Shown piece after piece: positions 35,108 to 43,706 of a stretch of 58,334 bases of DNA. Below the pieces are notes generated by a model. The model had not been told where the DNA came from. It did no database searches and saw only the letters and a program-made list of their open reading frames with translations. Origin of the DNA: Methylomonas sp. (GTDB lineage: Bacteria; Pseudomonadota; Gammaproteobacteria; Methylococcales; Methylomonadaceae); assembly GCA_002929135.1 (NCBI GenBank), contig PESC01000027.1, forward strand, positions 1 through 58,334, read 5' to 3'. Numbering within the stretch: position 1 is the first letter of the stretch; the number at the start of each line of letters is the position of its first letter. The position numbers and the translations under genes were made by a program.

Positions 35108-35121
35108 CCTATTCGGATAGG
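35108..35121. promoter_or_regulatory. Inverted repeat between peroxiredoxin and GH17 genes
   Basis: CCTAT-TCGG-ATAGG lies in the divergent promoter region, 52 bases upstream of the peroxiredoxin ATG. It could be an operator; no regulator family is assigned. Confidence 0.3.
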
Positions 35122-35212
35122 GCTGGTCGGCATTCTACACTAAATTAGTCGGAAATCGGGTTTGCAACGGGCCGAACACTCCCATCGAACCGCGCATTCC
35201 GGGGCGGACTTG

Positions 35213-35218
35213 TATAAT
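35213..35218 (+). promoter_or_regulatory. Putative -10 element of the GH17 gene
   Basis: TATAAT preceded by TTG, 38 bases upstream of the ATG at 35256. No good -35 hexamer. Confidence 0.4.
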
Positions 35219-35255
35219 CCCGACGTTTGCCATTTGCGCCAGGATTGAACCCATC

Positions 35256-37079
35256 ATGCAACAAACCCGCTTTATGCTTTGTGTCGTCGTCATCTTCGTG
35301 GTTCAGGTCGTGCTGGCGTGGCGTGGCAATCAAGCGCAAAACGTCGGTATCGATGTGCCCTCCGGTAAATTGCGCAGCCTGTCGTTTGCGCCCTATCACG
35401 AGGGGTTCAGCCCGATAGACAAAATATTCCCGCTACGCGAACACATCGCCAGCGATCTGGCCTTGCTGGCCGACAAAACCTACATCGTCAGAACCTATTC
35501 GGTGCGCGGCGGTATGCAGCCCACGCCGGAACTGGCCCGCAAACACGGCCTTGAAATGCTGATGGGCGGCTGGCTGGGTGATGGTGCCGATGAGAACCAC
35601 AAGGAAATCGCCGAGCTGATAAAAACTGCCAACGCCAACCCGGATGTGGTCAAGCGCGTCATCGTCGGTAACGAGGTGTTGCTGCGCAAGGATATGGATG
35701 TCGATACCCTGATCGACCACATCCGCAAAGTCAAAAAAGCGGTCAAGCAGCCGGTGACCTATGCCGATGTCTGGTCGAGTTATCTGCAATATCCGCAACT
35801 GTTCGCCGAAGTCGATTTCATCACCATCCACATTCTGCCGTACTGGGAAGATAAACCCGTCGCCATCGATCAGGCGGCCGAACATGTCGAAACCATCGTC
35901 AGACGGGTTCAGGATAAAGCGCGCAGCCTGGGTTACGACAAGCCCATCCTGATTGGCGAATCGGGCTGGCCGGGGCGAGGTCGTCAGCGCGGCGAGGCCG
36001 TGCCCGGCGTGGTCAACCAGGCCCGCTTCATCCGCAGTCTGGTTCAGGTCGCCAATCGTCACGGCTTCGATTACAACATCGTCGAAGCCTTCAACCAGCC
36101 CTGGAAAAGTCACCACGAAGGTGTGGTCGGCGCCCATTGGGGGCTGTTCGACAGCCAGCGGCAAGCGGTATTTCCGTTGCTGGGGCCGGTACAGGAAAAC
36201 CCTGATTGGCGCAGGCATGCGATGCTGGCCGCCGGGTTCTGGTTCGGTTTGGTGGCGATGGGCTACAGCGCCGTGAAAAACCTGGCGCTGACCCGGTTGC
36301 TGCTTTGGCTGGTACTGGCCAATCTGTTCGCCGTCGGACTGGTGGAGACGGCTGTATCGATGTGGCACGGCAGTTACAACGATGGCCAGCGGCTTTATAG
36401 CGCCACTATCATTGCGGCCAACGCGACCATGGCCGGACTGTTGTTGCACCGGGTGTTCATGATACTGAGCGGGCGCACCGAATCGGGCAATGCCTTGTCG
36501 CTGTTTTCTGCCTCCATGCGGGCGGAGCTGATGAAACTGCCGTTCGACTGGTCGACGCCCTTGGTCAGCGTCAGAACGGCATTGCTGAATTGGCGCACCA
36601 GCCAACTCGGCTGGGCATTGCGGCTGGGTTATCTGCTTTTCGGCGGGCTTGCCGTCATCAAAACCTGGCGGCTGGCCATCGATGGTCGCTATCTCAGTTT
36701 TCCCAGTCACGAATTTCTGGTTCCTGCGCTCGGTATCGCCGGTTTGTGGCTGGCGCTGGGGCTGGCTTACCGCCGTGAACCGTGGCGCAATGGCTCGATT
36801 GCCCGCATGACCGATACCGATTCAATTTGCCCGCATGAACGCTGGCTGGCGGGTTTGCTGATCCTGGGCGCCCCTGCTGTCATCGTCGGCGAAACCTGGT
36901 CGTTTCTGTCGGCTTACGATTTCAAACAGGCGCACCCCGATATTGCCCAAGGCTGGAAAATCGCGTTGGGTTATGCACTCGGCAACCAGCAACTGTTGGC
37001 CTGGCTGGTTTGCGTTGTGATACTGGCCTTGCCGTTCTGCTTGCCCCGATTTGCCGATACACGTTCTCAATCATCCTGA
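35256..37079 (+). CDS. Membrane-bound glycoside hydrolase family 17 protein
   Basis: 607 residues. A short N-terminal hydrophobic segment (about 5-22) precedes a GH17 catalytic domain (about 35-315), with the acid/base Glu140 in VIVGNEVLLRKD and the nucleophile Glu235 in ILIGESGWPGRG. The C-terminal half (about 325-600) has roughly seven or eight membrane helices. GH17 enzymes act on beta-1,3-glucans. Bacterial membrane-anchored forms are linked to glucan remodelling and are often labelled beta-(1-6) glucan synthase; activity is not proven. No glycosyltransferase is adjacent. Confidence 0.87.
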   Translation: MQQTRFMLCVVVIFVVQVVLAWRGNQAQNVGIDVPSGKLRSLSFAPYHEGFSPIDKIFPLREHIASDLALLADKTYIVRTYSVRGGMQPTPELARKHGLEMLMGGWLGDGADENHKEIAELIKTANANPDVVKRVIVGNEVLLRKDMDVDTLIDHIRKVKKAVKQPVTYADVWSSYLQYPQLFAEVDFITIHILPYWEDKPVAIDQAAEHVETIVRRVQDKARSLGYDKPILIGESGWPGRGRQRGEAVPGVVNQARFIRSLVQVANRHGFDYNIVEAFNQPWKSHHEGVVGAHWGLFDSQRQAVFPLLGPVQENPDWRRHAMLAAGFWFGLVAMGYSAVKNLALTRLLLWLVLANLFAVGLVETAVSMWHGSYNDGQRLYSATIIAANATMAGLLLHRVFMILSGRTESGNALSLFSASMRAELMKLPFDWSTPLVSVRTALLNWRTSQLGWALRLGYLLFGGLAVIKTWRLAIDGRYLSFPSHEFLVPALGIAGLWLALGLAYRREPWRNGSIARMTDTDSICPHERWLAGLLILGAPAVIVGETWSFLSAYDFKQAHPDIAQGWKIALGYALGNQQLLAWLVCVVILALPFCLPRFADTRSQSS

Positions 37080-37103
37080 TAACCGACGCACCGGAGTACC
37101 GCC

Positions 37104-37697
37104 ATGCTGAGCAAACCCGCAACCACTGCCATCCAACTGCACGACATCATCCAGAACCGCTGGAGTCCCCGGGCCTTCGATCCATCAAAACCTATTGCCG
37201 ACGACGACCTGACCGCCTTGCTGGAAGCGGCCCGCTGGGCGCCATCGTGTTTCAACGATCAACCCTGGCGTTTCGTGGTGTGCGTGAAACACAACGATGA
37301 CGCAGCCTGGAACGCACTGCTGGCCTGCCTCGCCGAAAAGAACCAGTTGTGGGCGCGACATGCCCCAGTGCTGATATTGGCCGTCGCCATGCGGGATTTC
37401 GGCCACAACGGCCAGCCGAATCGCTGGTCGGCTTACGACACCGGTGCTGCCAGCATGGGTTTGTGCCTGCAAGCCACGGCGCTGGGTTTGATCGTGCATC
37501 AGATGGGCGGTTTCGACGCCGATGCCTGCCGCTTGGCCCTCAACCTGCCCGCTGATTGCACACCGATGTCGGTGCTGGCCGTTGGTCATCAGGCGGAAGC
37601 CGACACGCTGGATGATAGGTTCCGCGCCGGTGAAACCGGCCCGCGTCAACGCGCGGCGCTGACGGAACGCTTCCATTTCGGGCGCTGGCCAGATTGA
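37104..37697 (+). CDS. Nitroreductase family flavoprotein
   Basis: 197 residues. FMN-binding pattern at the N-terminus: NRWSPRAFDPSKPIADDDL, then LLEAARWAPSCFNDQPWRFV. The middle segment AYDTGAASMGLCLQATALGL then IVHQMGGFDAD is typical of the family. Members reduce nitro compounds, quinones or enones with NAD(P)H; the substrate cannot be read from sequence. It follows the GH17 gene by 24 bases and may be cotranscribed. Convergent with dnaE. Confidence 0.9.
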   Translation: MLSKPATTAIQLHDIIQNRWSPRAFDPSKPIADDDLTALLEAARWAPSCFNDQPWRFVVCVKHNDDAAWNALLACLAEKNQLWARHAPVLILAVAMRDFGHNGQPNRWSAYDTGAASMGLCLQATALGLIVHQMGGFDADACRLALNLPADCTPMSVLAVGHQAEADTLDDRFRAGETGPRQRAALTERFHFGRWPD

Positions 37698-37758
37698 AGC
37701 GTTGGCAGGCGGTGTTTGGGTCTCGTTGTTTACGGCGTTTCTTGTTTCCACGCGCCAA

Positions 37759-40700
37759 TCAAGCATGGCTATATCTGACGCTGACGGCCTCTGCTGTCAG
37801 TAGGCGCCGCAGACGAATCAGCAGTTCATCGGCGGGGCGCACCCGCCAGTCGTCGCCGAGTTGTAACAGGGCTTTGTCGCGGGTGGTACGGTAATCGATC
37901 TGTACTGGACATTGACCGCCACGAAAAGGCGTCAGGGTTTCCCGTAGACGTGACAGCCAGTCCTTGGCCAAGTCGCTGTTGCCCAGGTCTATCGTCAACA
38001 CAATGCTGCGGGCGAACAGTTCGCGGGCGTCTTCCATGCTGTACAAGGTTTCTGCAGTCATTCGCAGACTGTTACTGAAGTCGTCGATCGCCAGCGAGCC
38101 TTCGGCAATCAGAATGGTGTCCTTGCTCAGCAGATTGCGGTATTTGTCGAAGATGCCGCTGAAGGCGGCGACTTCCAGTCGTCCTGTCCTGTCGTCCAGC
38201 ATGGCAAAGCCCATGGTTTTGCCCTGCTTGGTCTGACGGGTACGCAGTTCGACGACCAGCCCGGCAACGCGGGCTTCCATTTTGCCGCGTATGCGGCTGG
38301 CATCGGCTTCCAGGCTGCCCAGGCTGCCGTGGGTGATGTGCTTGAGTTCTGGCAGGTATTCGGCGATGGGGTGGCCGGACAGAAACAAGCCCAAGGTTTG
38401 TTTCTCAGCTTCGAGTTTTTCCTTGTCTGTCCAGGGTTCGACGACGGTGGCATAGGCGTCGGCTTCGTTGTCACTGTCTTCAATCTCGGCGCCCAGGCCA
38501 AATAAATCGTTCTGGCCAGCCAGTGCCATCTGGCCGTGTTGTTCGGCAACACGCAGCGCCGTGGTCAATTCCGCCAGGTGGGCGGCGCGGTTGGCGGCTA
38601 TCGAATCCAGCACACCGGCCTTGATGAGTGCCTCCAGCACCCGGCGGTTGACCTTGCGCAAATCCACACGCTTGCACAGGTCGTACAAGCCTGAATACGG
38701 GCCGTTGGTGCTGCGTTCTTTCAGCAAATCCTCGATGGCGTTTTCGCCTACGCCTTTGATCGCGCCCATGCCGTAGACGATCTGGCCCTGGTCGTTGACG
38801 GTGAAGCGGAAGTCGGACAGGTTGATGTCGGGCGGACAGATGTGCTGCTTCATTTCCCGGCATTCTTCGATCAGCACCACCACTTTGTCGGTATTGTCCA
38901 TGTCCGACGACAGTACCGCCGCCATGAAAGCCGCCGGGTAGTGGGCTTTGAGCCAGGCGGTCTGGTAAGCCACCAAGGCGTAGGCTGCCGAGTGCGACTT
39001 GTTGAAGCCGTAACCGGCAAACTTTTCCATCAGATCGAAGATGTAGCTGGCGATGCGTTCGGCGATCTGGTTGGCGACCGCGCCTTCGGTGAATTTGGCG
39101 CGTTCCTTGGCCATTTCCTCGGGCTTTTTCTTGCCCATGGCTCGCCGCAGCATGTCGGCGCCGCCCAGGGTGTAGCTGGCCATTTCGCGGGCGATCTGCA
39201 TCACCTGCTCCTGGTACAGAATGACGCCGTTGGTGGGTTTGAGGATGGGTTCCAGCAGTGGATGGGCGTATTCGGCTTTGGCGCCGTGCTTGACGTTGAT
39301 GTAATCGTCCACCATGCCCGATTCCAATGGCCCAGGACGGAACAGTGCCACCAGGGCGATGATGTCGTCGAAGCAATCGGGTTTCAGTTTTTTGATCAGC
39401 GCCTTCATGCCGCTGGATTCGAGCTGGAACACGGCGGTGGTCTGGGCGTTTTTCAGCAAATCGTAGCTGGGCGCGTCATCGCGCGGTATCTGGGCGATGT
39501 CGATGGCCGGTTCGCCTTTTGCCGCGCGTTGGCGGTTGATGGTTTGCAAAGCCCAATCGATGATGGTCAGTGTGCGCAAGCCCAAAAAGTCGAACTTGAC
39601 CAGGCCGACTGCCTCGACGTCGTCCTTATCGAATTGCGTCACTAGGTTGCCGCCGCCCTGTTCGCAGTACAGCGGGGCGAAGTCGGTGAGTTTGCTGGGT
39701 GAAATCACCACGCCACCGGCGTGCTTGCCGGCGTTGCGTGCTATGCCTTCCAGTGAGCGCGCCATGTCGATCAGGGTTTTGACCTCGTCCTCGGTGTCGT
39801 ACAGCGCCTTGAGTTCCTGGCTTTCCTTCAGTGCCTTGTCCAGCGTCATGCCGATTTCGAACGGAACCAGCTTGGCCAGCCGATCGACGAAGCCGTAGGC
39901 GTGGCCCATCACCCGGCCTACGTCACGAATCACCGCCTTGGCGGCCATCGATCCATAGGTGATGATTTGCGAGACGTGATCGCGGCCATAATGCCGGGCG
40001 ACGTAATCGATGACCTCATCGCGGCGTTCCATGCAGAAATCGATGTCGAAATCCGGCATCGACACCCGTTCTGGGTTGAGGAAGCGTTCGAACAGCAGGT
40101 CGAATTCAATCGGATCCAGGTCGGTGATCTTCAGCACGTAAGCCACCAGTGAACCGGCGCCGGAACCCCGACCCGGCCCGACCGGGATGGCGTTGTTCTT
40201 GGCCCACTGGATGAAGTCGGCAACGATCATGAAATAACCGGGAAAACCCATCTGTACGATGACATCGAGTTCGGTTGCCAGGCGCTGGTCGTAAACTTTG
40301 CGGTTTTCCTCGAACGTGCCTGTGCCTACCGGCGGGTGTTGTTGCAACCGTTGTTCCAGGCCCTGACGCGAGGCCTGGCGGAAATAATCGGTCAGTGTCA
40401 TGCCATCGGGTACGGCGAAATCGGGCAGGACGTTTTCACCCAGGCGCAGTTCGATCGTGCAGCGTTTGGCAATCTCGACCGTGTTTTGCAGGGCTTCCGG
40501 TAGGTCGGCGAACAGTTCGGCCATTTCCTGCGGGCTGCGCAGATATTGCTGTTCGGTGTAATCGCGTGGCCTGCGGTTGTCGTCCAGCACCCGGCCCTGG
40601 TGAATGCAGACGCGAACTTCGTGAGCGTCGAAATCGGCGCGATCGATGAAGCGCACGTCGTTGGTGGCCACTACCGGTAAATCGAGTTCGACGGCCAGCT

Positions 40701-41256
40701 CGACAGCCATTTCGATGTAGAGCGCTTCGTAGGCTTTGCCGACACGCTGCAATTCCAGATAAAAGCCATCGGGGAATAATTTCGCCCAATAGGCGGCCAG
40801 TGTACGGGCTTGTGCGCCATTTTCTGCCAGCAAGGCCGCACCGACATCACCCTGCATCGCGCCGGACAAGGCGATCAGCCCTGCACAATTGTCTTCGATC
40901 CATGCCTTGTGCAGCATGGGGATGCCTTGATGCTGACCTTGCTGATAGCCCTGCGAAATCAGTTCGGTGAGCGTGATGTAACCGGTCTGGTTGCGTGCCA
41001 GCAAGGTCAGGCGAAACGGTGACGCCGGGGATTCGTCGTTATGAATCCACACATCGGCACCGACGATAGCTTTAATGCCCGCGCCCTGCGCTGCCTTGTA
41101 AAACTTGACCAGCGAGAACAGATTGCTTTGTTCGGTGATGGCGGCAGCCGGCATTGAATAATCCAGCAGTCTTTTGACCAACGGCTTGATGCGTACGATG
41201 CCATCGACCAGCGAGAACTCGGTGTGTATACGCAGATGGATGAACGATGGATTCAT
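37759..41256 (-). CDS. dnaE: DNA polymerase III alpha subunit
   Basis: 1165 residues, close to E. coli DnaE (1160). N-terminal PHP domain (FIHLRIHTEFSLVDGIVRIK at the start). Polymerase domain with the catalytic aspartates in MPDFDIDFCMERRDEVIDYV near residue 400, GPGRGSGAGSLVAYVL, and FAGYGFNKSHSAAYALVAYQ. A tandem HhH region follows, then an OB fold (MEARVAGLVVELRTRQTKQG, then TMGFAMLDDRTGRLEVAAF) and a C-terminal tau-binding tail. It is the main replicative polymerase. It lies six bases downstream of rnhB, a conserved pair. Confidence 0.97.
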   Translation of the reverse strand: MNPSFIHLRIHTEFSLVDGIVRIKPLVKRLLDYSMPAAAITEQSNLFSLVKFYKAAQGAGIKAIVGADVWIHNDESPASPFRLTLLARNQTGYITLTELISQGYQQGQHQGIPMLHKAWIEDNCAGLIALSGAMQGDVGAALLAENGAQARTLAAYWAKLFPDGFYLELQRVGKAYEALYIEMAVELAVELDLPVVATNDVRFIDRADFDAHEVRVCIHQGRVLDDNRRPRDYTEQQYLRSPQEMAELFADLPEALQNTVEIAKRCTIELRLGENVLPDFAVPDGMTLTDYFRQASRQGLEQRLQQHPPVGTGTFEENRKVYDQRLATELDVIVQMGFPGYFMIVADFIQWAKNNAIPVGPGRGSGAGSLVAYVLKITDLDPIEFDLLFERFLNPERVSMPDFDIDFCMERRDEVIDYVARHYGRDHVSQIITYGSMAAKAVIRDVGRVMGHAYGFVDRLAKLVPFEIGMTLDKALKESQELKALYDTEDEVKTLIDMARSLEGIARNAGKHAGGVVISPSKLTDFAPLYCEQGGGNLVTQFDKDDVEAVGLVKFDFLGLRTLTIIDWALQTINRQRAAKGEPAIDIAQIPRDDAPSYDLLKNAQTTAVFQLESSGMKALIKKLKPDCFDDIIALVALFRPGPLESGMVDDYINVKHGAKAEYAHPLLEPILKPTNGVILYQEQVMQIAREMASYTLGGADMLRRAMGKKKPEEMAKERAKFTEGAVANQIAERIASYIFDLMEKFAGYGFNKSHSAAYALVAYQTAWLKAHYPAAFMAAVLSSDMDNTDKVVVLIEECREMKQHICPPDINLSDFRFTVNDQGQIVYGMGAIKGVGENAIEDLLKERSTNGPYSGLYDLCKRVDLRKVNRRVLEALIKAGVLDSIAANRAAHLAELTTALRVAEQHGQMALAGQNDLFGLGAEIEDSDNEADAYATVVEPWTDKEKLEAEKQTLGLFLSGHPIAEYLPELKHITHGSLGSLEADASRIRGKMEARVAGLVVELRTRQTKQGKTMGFAMLDDRTGRLEVAAFSGIFDKYRNLLSKDTILIAEGSLAIDDFSNSLRMTAETLYSMEDARELFARSIVLTIDLGNSDLAKDWLSRLRETLTPFRGGQCPVQIDYRTTRDKALLQLGDDWRVRPADELLIRLRRLLTAEAVSVRYSHA

Positions 41257-41262
41257 CAGGGC

Positions 41263-41853
41263 TTACAGGAATTTTTTGACCGGTGCGTAACTGCGACGGT
41301 GGTGCGGGGTAACGCCCGATGCCGCTAGCACCGCGCGATGGGTTTGGGTGGGATAGCCTTTGTGCATGGCGAACTGGTAACCGGGATACAGTCTGTCGAG
41401 CCACTGCATTTCGCTGTCGCGCGCCACTTTGGCGAGAATCGAGGCAGCAGAGATTTCGGCAATTTTAGCGTCGCCACCTATCACGGCCTCGCCATCACAA
41501 GCGATGGGGGGCATCCGGTTGCCGTCAACCAGGATGTAATCGGGTTGCACCGCCAGCATGGCAAAGGCGCGCTGCATGGCCACAAAAGTGGCTTGCAGGA
41601 TGTTGATGCGGTCGATTTCACTGGCTTCCGCTCGCCCCACGGCCCAGCACAAGGCGTTGGTCTTGATTTCGGCAGCCAAGGCCATGCGTTTGTTTGCGCT
41701 GAGGGTTTTGGAATCGGCCAGGCCTGCGATGGGGCGCGATGGGTTCAGGATGACGGCGGCAGCCACAACCGGGCCTGCGATGCAACCGCGCCCGACTTCG
41801 TCGATACCCGCAATCCGTCTGCCCGGATTATCGAAGGATGCCGCGCGTGACAT
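41263..41853 (-). CDS. rnhB: Ribonuclease HII
   Basis: 196 residues. The RNase HII signature [19 protein letters not shown] (residues about 16-34, first two acidic residues), DSKTLS, the central [10 protein letters not shown] and the final [11 protein letters not shown] are present. It removes RNA from RNA-DNA hybrids, including single ribonucleotides. The 5' end overlaps the last 26 bases of lpxA. lpxB, which usually separates lpxA from rnhB, is absent. Confidence 0.95.
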   Translation of the reverse strand: MSRAASFDNPGRRIAGIDEVGRGCIAGPVVAAAVILNPSRPIAGLADSKTLSANKRMALAAEIKTNALCWAVGRAEASEIDRINILQATFVAMQRAFAMLAVQPDYILVDGNRMPPIACDGEAVIGGDAKIAEISAASILAKVARDSEMQWLDRLYPGYQFAMHKGYPTQTHRAVLAASGVTPHHRRSYAPVKKFL

Positions 41854-42598
41854 TGCGCAAGAAACTGACCATGTTGGAAAGTTCGTTGCTTTCGCCGGCC
41901 ATGCCTTCCATTTCTTCGATGGCGTCTTCGAGACGCAGGTTGTTTTTGTACAGGATTTTGTAAGCCTGGCGGATTTGCCGTATCACTTCCGGCGACTTGC
42001 CGTTGCGCTCCATGCCGACGGAGTTGATGCCGTGCGGTCGGGTGGGGCGACCACCGACCATGATGTAGGGCGGGATGTCCTGGGTAATGGCACTGCCCAT
42101 GGCGGAAAAGCTGTATTCGCCGATCTGGGTGAACTGATGCACCAAGGTGAAGCCGCCGAGGATGGCGTGGTCGCCGAGGTGGACGTGGCCTGCAATCGAT
42201 GCGCCATTGGCCATGATGACGTGGTCGCCAACCACGCAATCATGGGCGACGTGGGCATAGGCCATGAACAGGTTGTCGCTGCCGATTCGTGTCACACACT
42301 GGTCTTGCTGGGTGCCACGATGCAGGGTGCAGAACTCGCGGACGACGTTGCGGTCGCCCATTTCCAGGCGGGTGATTTCGTCGGCGTATTTTTTGTCTTG
42401 CGGGTCTTCGCCGATCGAGGCGAATTGATAGATTTTATTGTCGCGGCCTATCGAGGTGGGGCCTTTGATGACGACATGCGGGCCGATTTCGCTGCCAGCG
42501 TCGATTTGCACGTCGGCGCCGATTACGCTGAACGGGCCGACTTTGACGTCATCGGCCAGTTCGGCCTTGGGGTGTACGATGGCTCTGGGGTCTATCAT
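41828..42598 (-). CDS. lpxA: UDP-N-acetylglucosamine acyltransferase LpxA
   Basis: 256 residues from the ATG at 42598 ([20 protein letters not shown]); upstream in-frame codons belong to fabZ. Left-handed beta-helix built of hexapeptide repeats. The catalytic His lies in [20 protein letters not shown], followed by [12 protein letters not shown]. The C-terminal helical part is complete. LpxA adds the first 3-hydroxyacyl chain in lipid A synthesis. The start lies one base after the fabZ stop, so translation is coupled. Confidence 0.96.
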   Translation of the reverse strand: MIDPRAIVHPKAELADDVKVGPFSVIGADVQIDAGSEIGPHVVIKGPTSIGRDNKIYQFASIGEDPQDKKYADEITRLEMGDRNVVREFCTLHRGTQQDQCVTRIGSDNLFMAYAHVAHDCVVGDHVIMANGASIAGHVHLGDHAILGGFTLVHQFTQIGEYSFSAMGSAITQDIPPYIMVGGRPTRPHGINSVGMERNGKSPEVIRQIRQAYKILYKNNLRLEDAIEEMEGMAGESNELSNMVSFLRNVTRGILR

Positions 42599-42599
42599 G

Positions 42600-43043
42600 T
42601 CAGCCCACCGCCGCTGCGCACATGATCTGGGCGCTGGCTGCCAGTTCGCCGTCGACATCGGCGCGGCAATCGAACGTCCAGATATTGCGCTTGTTTTTCA
42701 GACAGATGGCTTCCAGCATCAGACGGTCGCCCGGCGTCACCGGGCGCTTGAAGCGGGCATTGTCGATACCGGCCAGGTAATACGTCATGCCCTTGCCCAG
42801 CTTTTCGTCGCTATGGGCGGCCAGCAGGGCCGTTGCCTGCGCCAAGGCTTCCAGGATCAGTACGCCGGGAAAAATCGGCAAATGCGGGAAATGGCCCTGA
42901 AAAAACGGTTCGTTACAGGTGACGTTCTTGATGCCGAGAAGCCGCACACCCGGCTCGCATTCCACGACCCGGTCTATCAGCAGAAACGGGTAACGGTGCG
43001 GCAGGTATTCCTGGATTTGCAGGGTATCGAGTTGATGAGTCAT
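42600..43043 (-). CDS. fabZ: 3-hydroxyacyl-[acyl-carrier-protein] dehydratase FabZ
   Basis: 147 residues, hot-dog fold: [15 protein letters not shown] (active-site His), [20 protein letters not shown] (active-site Glu helix) and [15 protein letters not shown]. It dehydrates 3-hydroxyacyl-ACP in fatty acid synthesis and competes with LpxA for the same acyl-ACP pool, which explains the conserved fabZ-lpxA pairing. Here it heads the fabZ-lpxA-rnhB-dnaE group, separated from skp by a terminator; lpxD, normally just upstream, is missing. Confidence 0.96.
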   Translation of the reverse strand: MTHQLDTLQIQEYLPHRYPFLLIDRVVECEPGVRLLGIKNVTCNEPFFQGHFPHLPIFPGVLILEALAQATALLAAHSDEKLGKGMTYYLAGIDNARFKRPVTPGDRLMLEAICLKNKRNIWTFDCRADVDGELAASAQIMCAAAVG

Positions 43044-43060
43044 GTTGCCTCTGCGTCATA

Positions 43061-43099
43061 AAAACATAGGGGCGCCAGCCGTTGAAGCCGCGCCCCTAT
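43061..43099 (-). terminator. Terminator between skp and fabZ
   Basis: ATAGGGGCG (43066-43074) pairs with CGCCCCTAT (43091-43099), followed on the minus strand by GTTTTTATG. It separates the bamA-skp unit from fabZ-lpxA-rnhB-dnaE, so the second group needs its own promoter or readthrough. Confidence 0.83.
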
Positions 43100-43126
43100 A
43101 GGCTTTGGTGAGACTGGGTTGCAAGT

Positions 43127-43624
43127 TTATTGCAGGGTTTCCAGTTTTTGCTGTACGCGGGCGGTGACGTCGATTTGATCGTTGGCATAGATCACGCCGT
43201 CGGTCAGCAGCAGGTCGAAGGATTCTTCCTTGGCCAGTGCTCTGACGGCTTCGACGATGCGTTTTTGCAAATTGCCCAGCTCTTCATTGCGACGCATGTT
43301 GAAGTCTTCGCTGAATTCCTGTTGTGCTCTGGCGGCATCGCGTTTTTTGTCGAGGATGTCTTTTTCCAGTTGACGGCGTTCTTCGTCGCCCATCACCGCC
43401 GCATCGCGGGCCAGTTTGTCTTCGAGGTTCTTGATTTCTTTTTGCTGGCTGATCAGTTGCTGATCGCGAGGCTTGAATTCGGTTTCCAACCGGGATTTGG
43501 CTTTCGCTGCTTGCGGTGCTTTTTCCAGTACCTTGGCGACATTGACGAATCCTATCTTCAGCTCGGCATGAGCAAAGCCTGCAATCAGCATCAGCATGAC
43601 GAATAATGAAACTCTGTTTTTCAT
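43127..43624 (-). CDS. skp: Periplasmic chaperone Skp (OmpH)
   Basis: 165 residues from the ATG at 43624, which gives a clean signal peptide (MKNRVSLFVMLMLIAGFAHA, cleavage after residue 20); an ATG four codons earlier is also in frame. The mature protein has the Skp body LKIGFVNVAKVLEKAPQAAK, then long coiled-coil tentacles (about 40-115) and a C-terminal strand FDLLLTDGVIYANDQIDVTA. Skp holds unfolded outer-membrane proteins for BamA, whose gene lies directly upstream in the same direction. Confidence 0.93.
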   Translation of the reverse strand: MKNRVSLFVMLMLIAGFAHAELKIGFVNVAKVLEKAPQAAKAKSRLETEFKPRDQQLISQQKEIKNLEDKLARDAAVMGDEERRQLEKDILDKKRDAARAQQEFSEDFNMRRNEELGNLQKRIVEAVRALAKEESFDLLLTDGVIYANDQIDVTARVQQKLETLQ

Positions 43625-43706
43625 GAGTGAAACCATCTCCGGTTTAGAGTGTGAGAACGTGTTAAGGGGTGGGGCGGATTATAGGGCAAGCACGATATTT
43701 TCGGCA

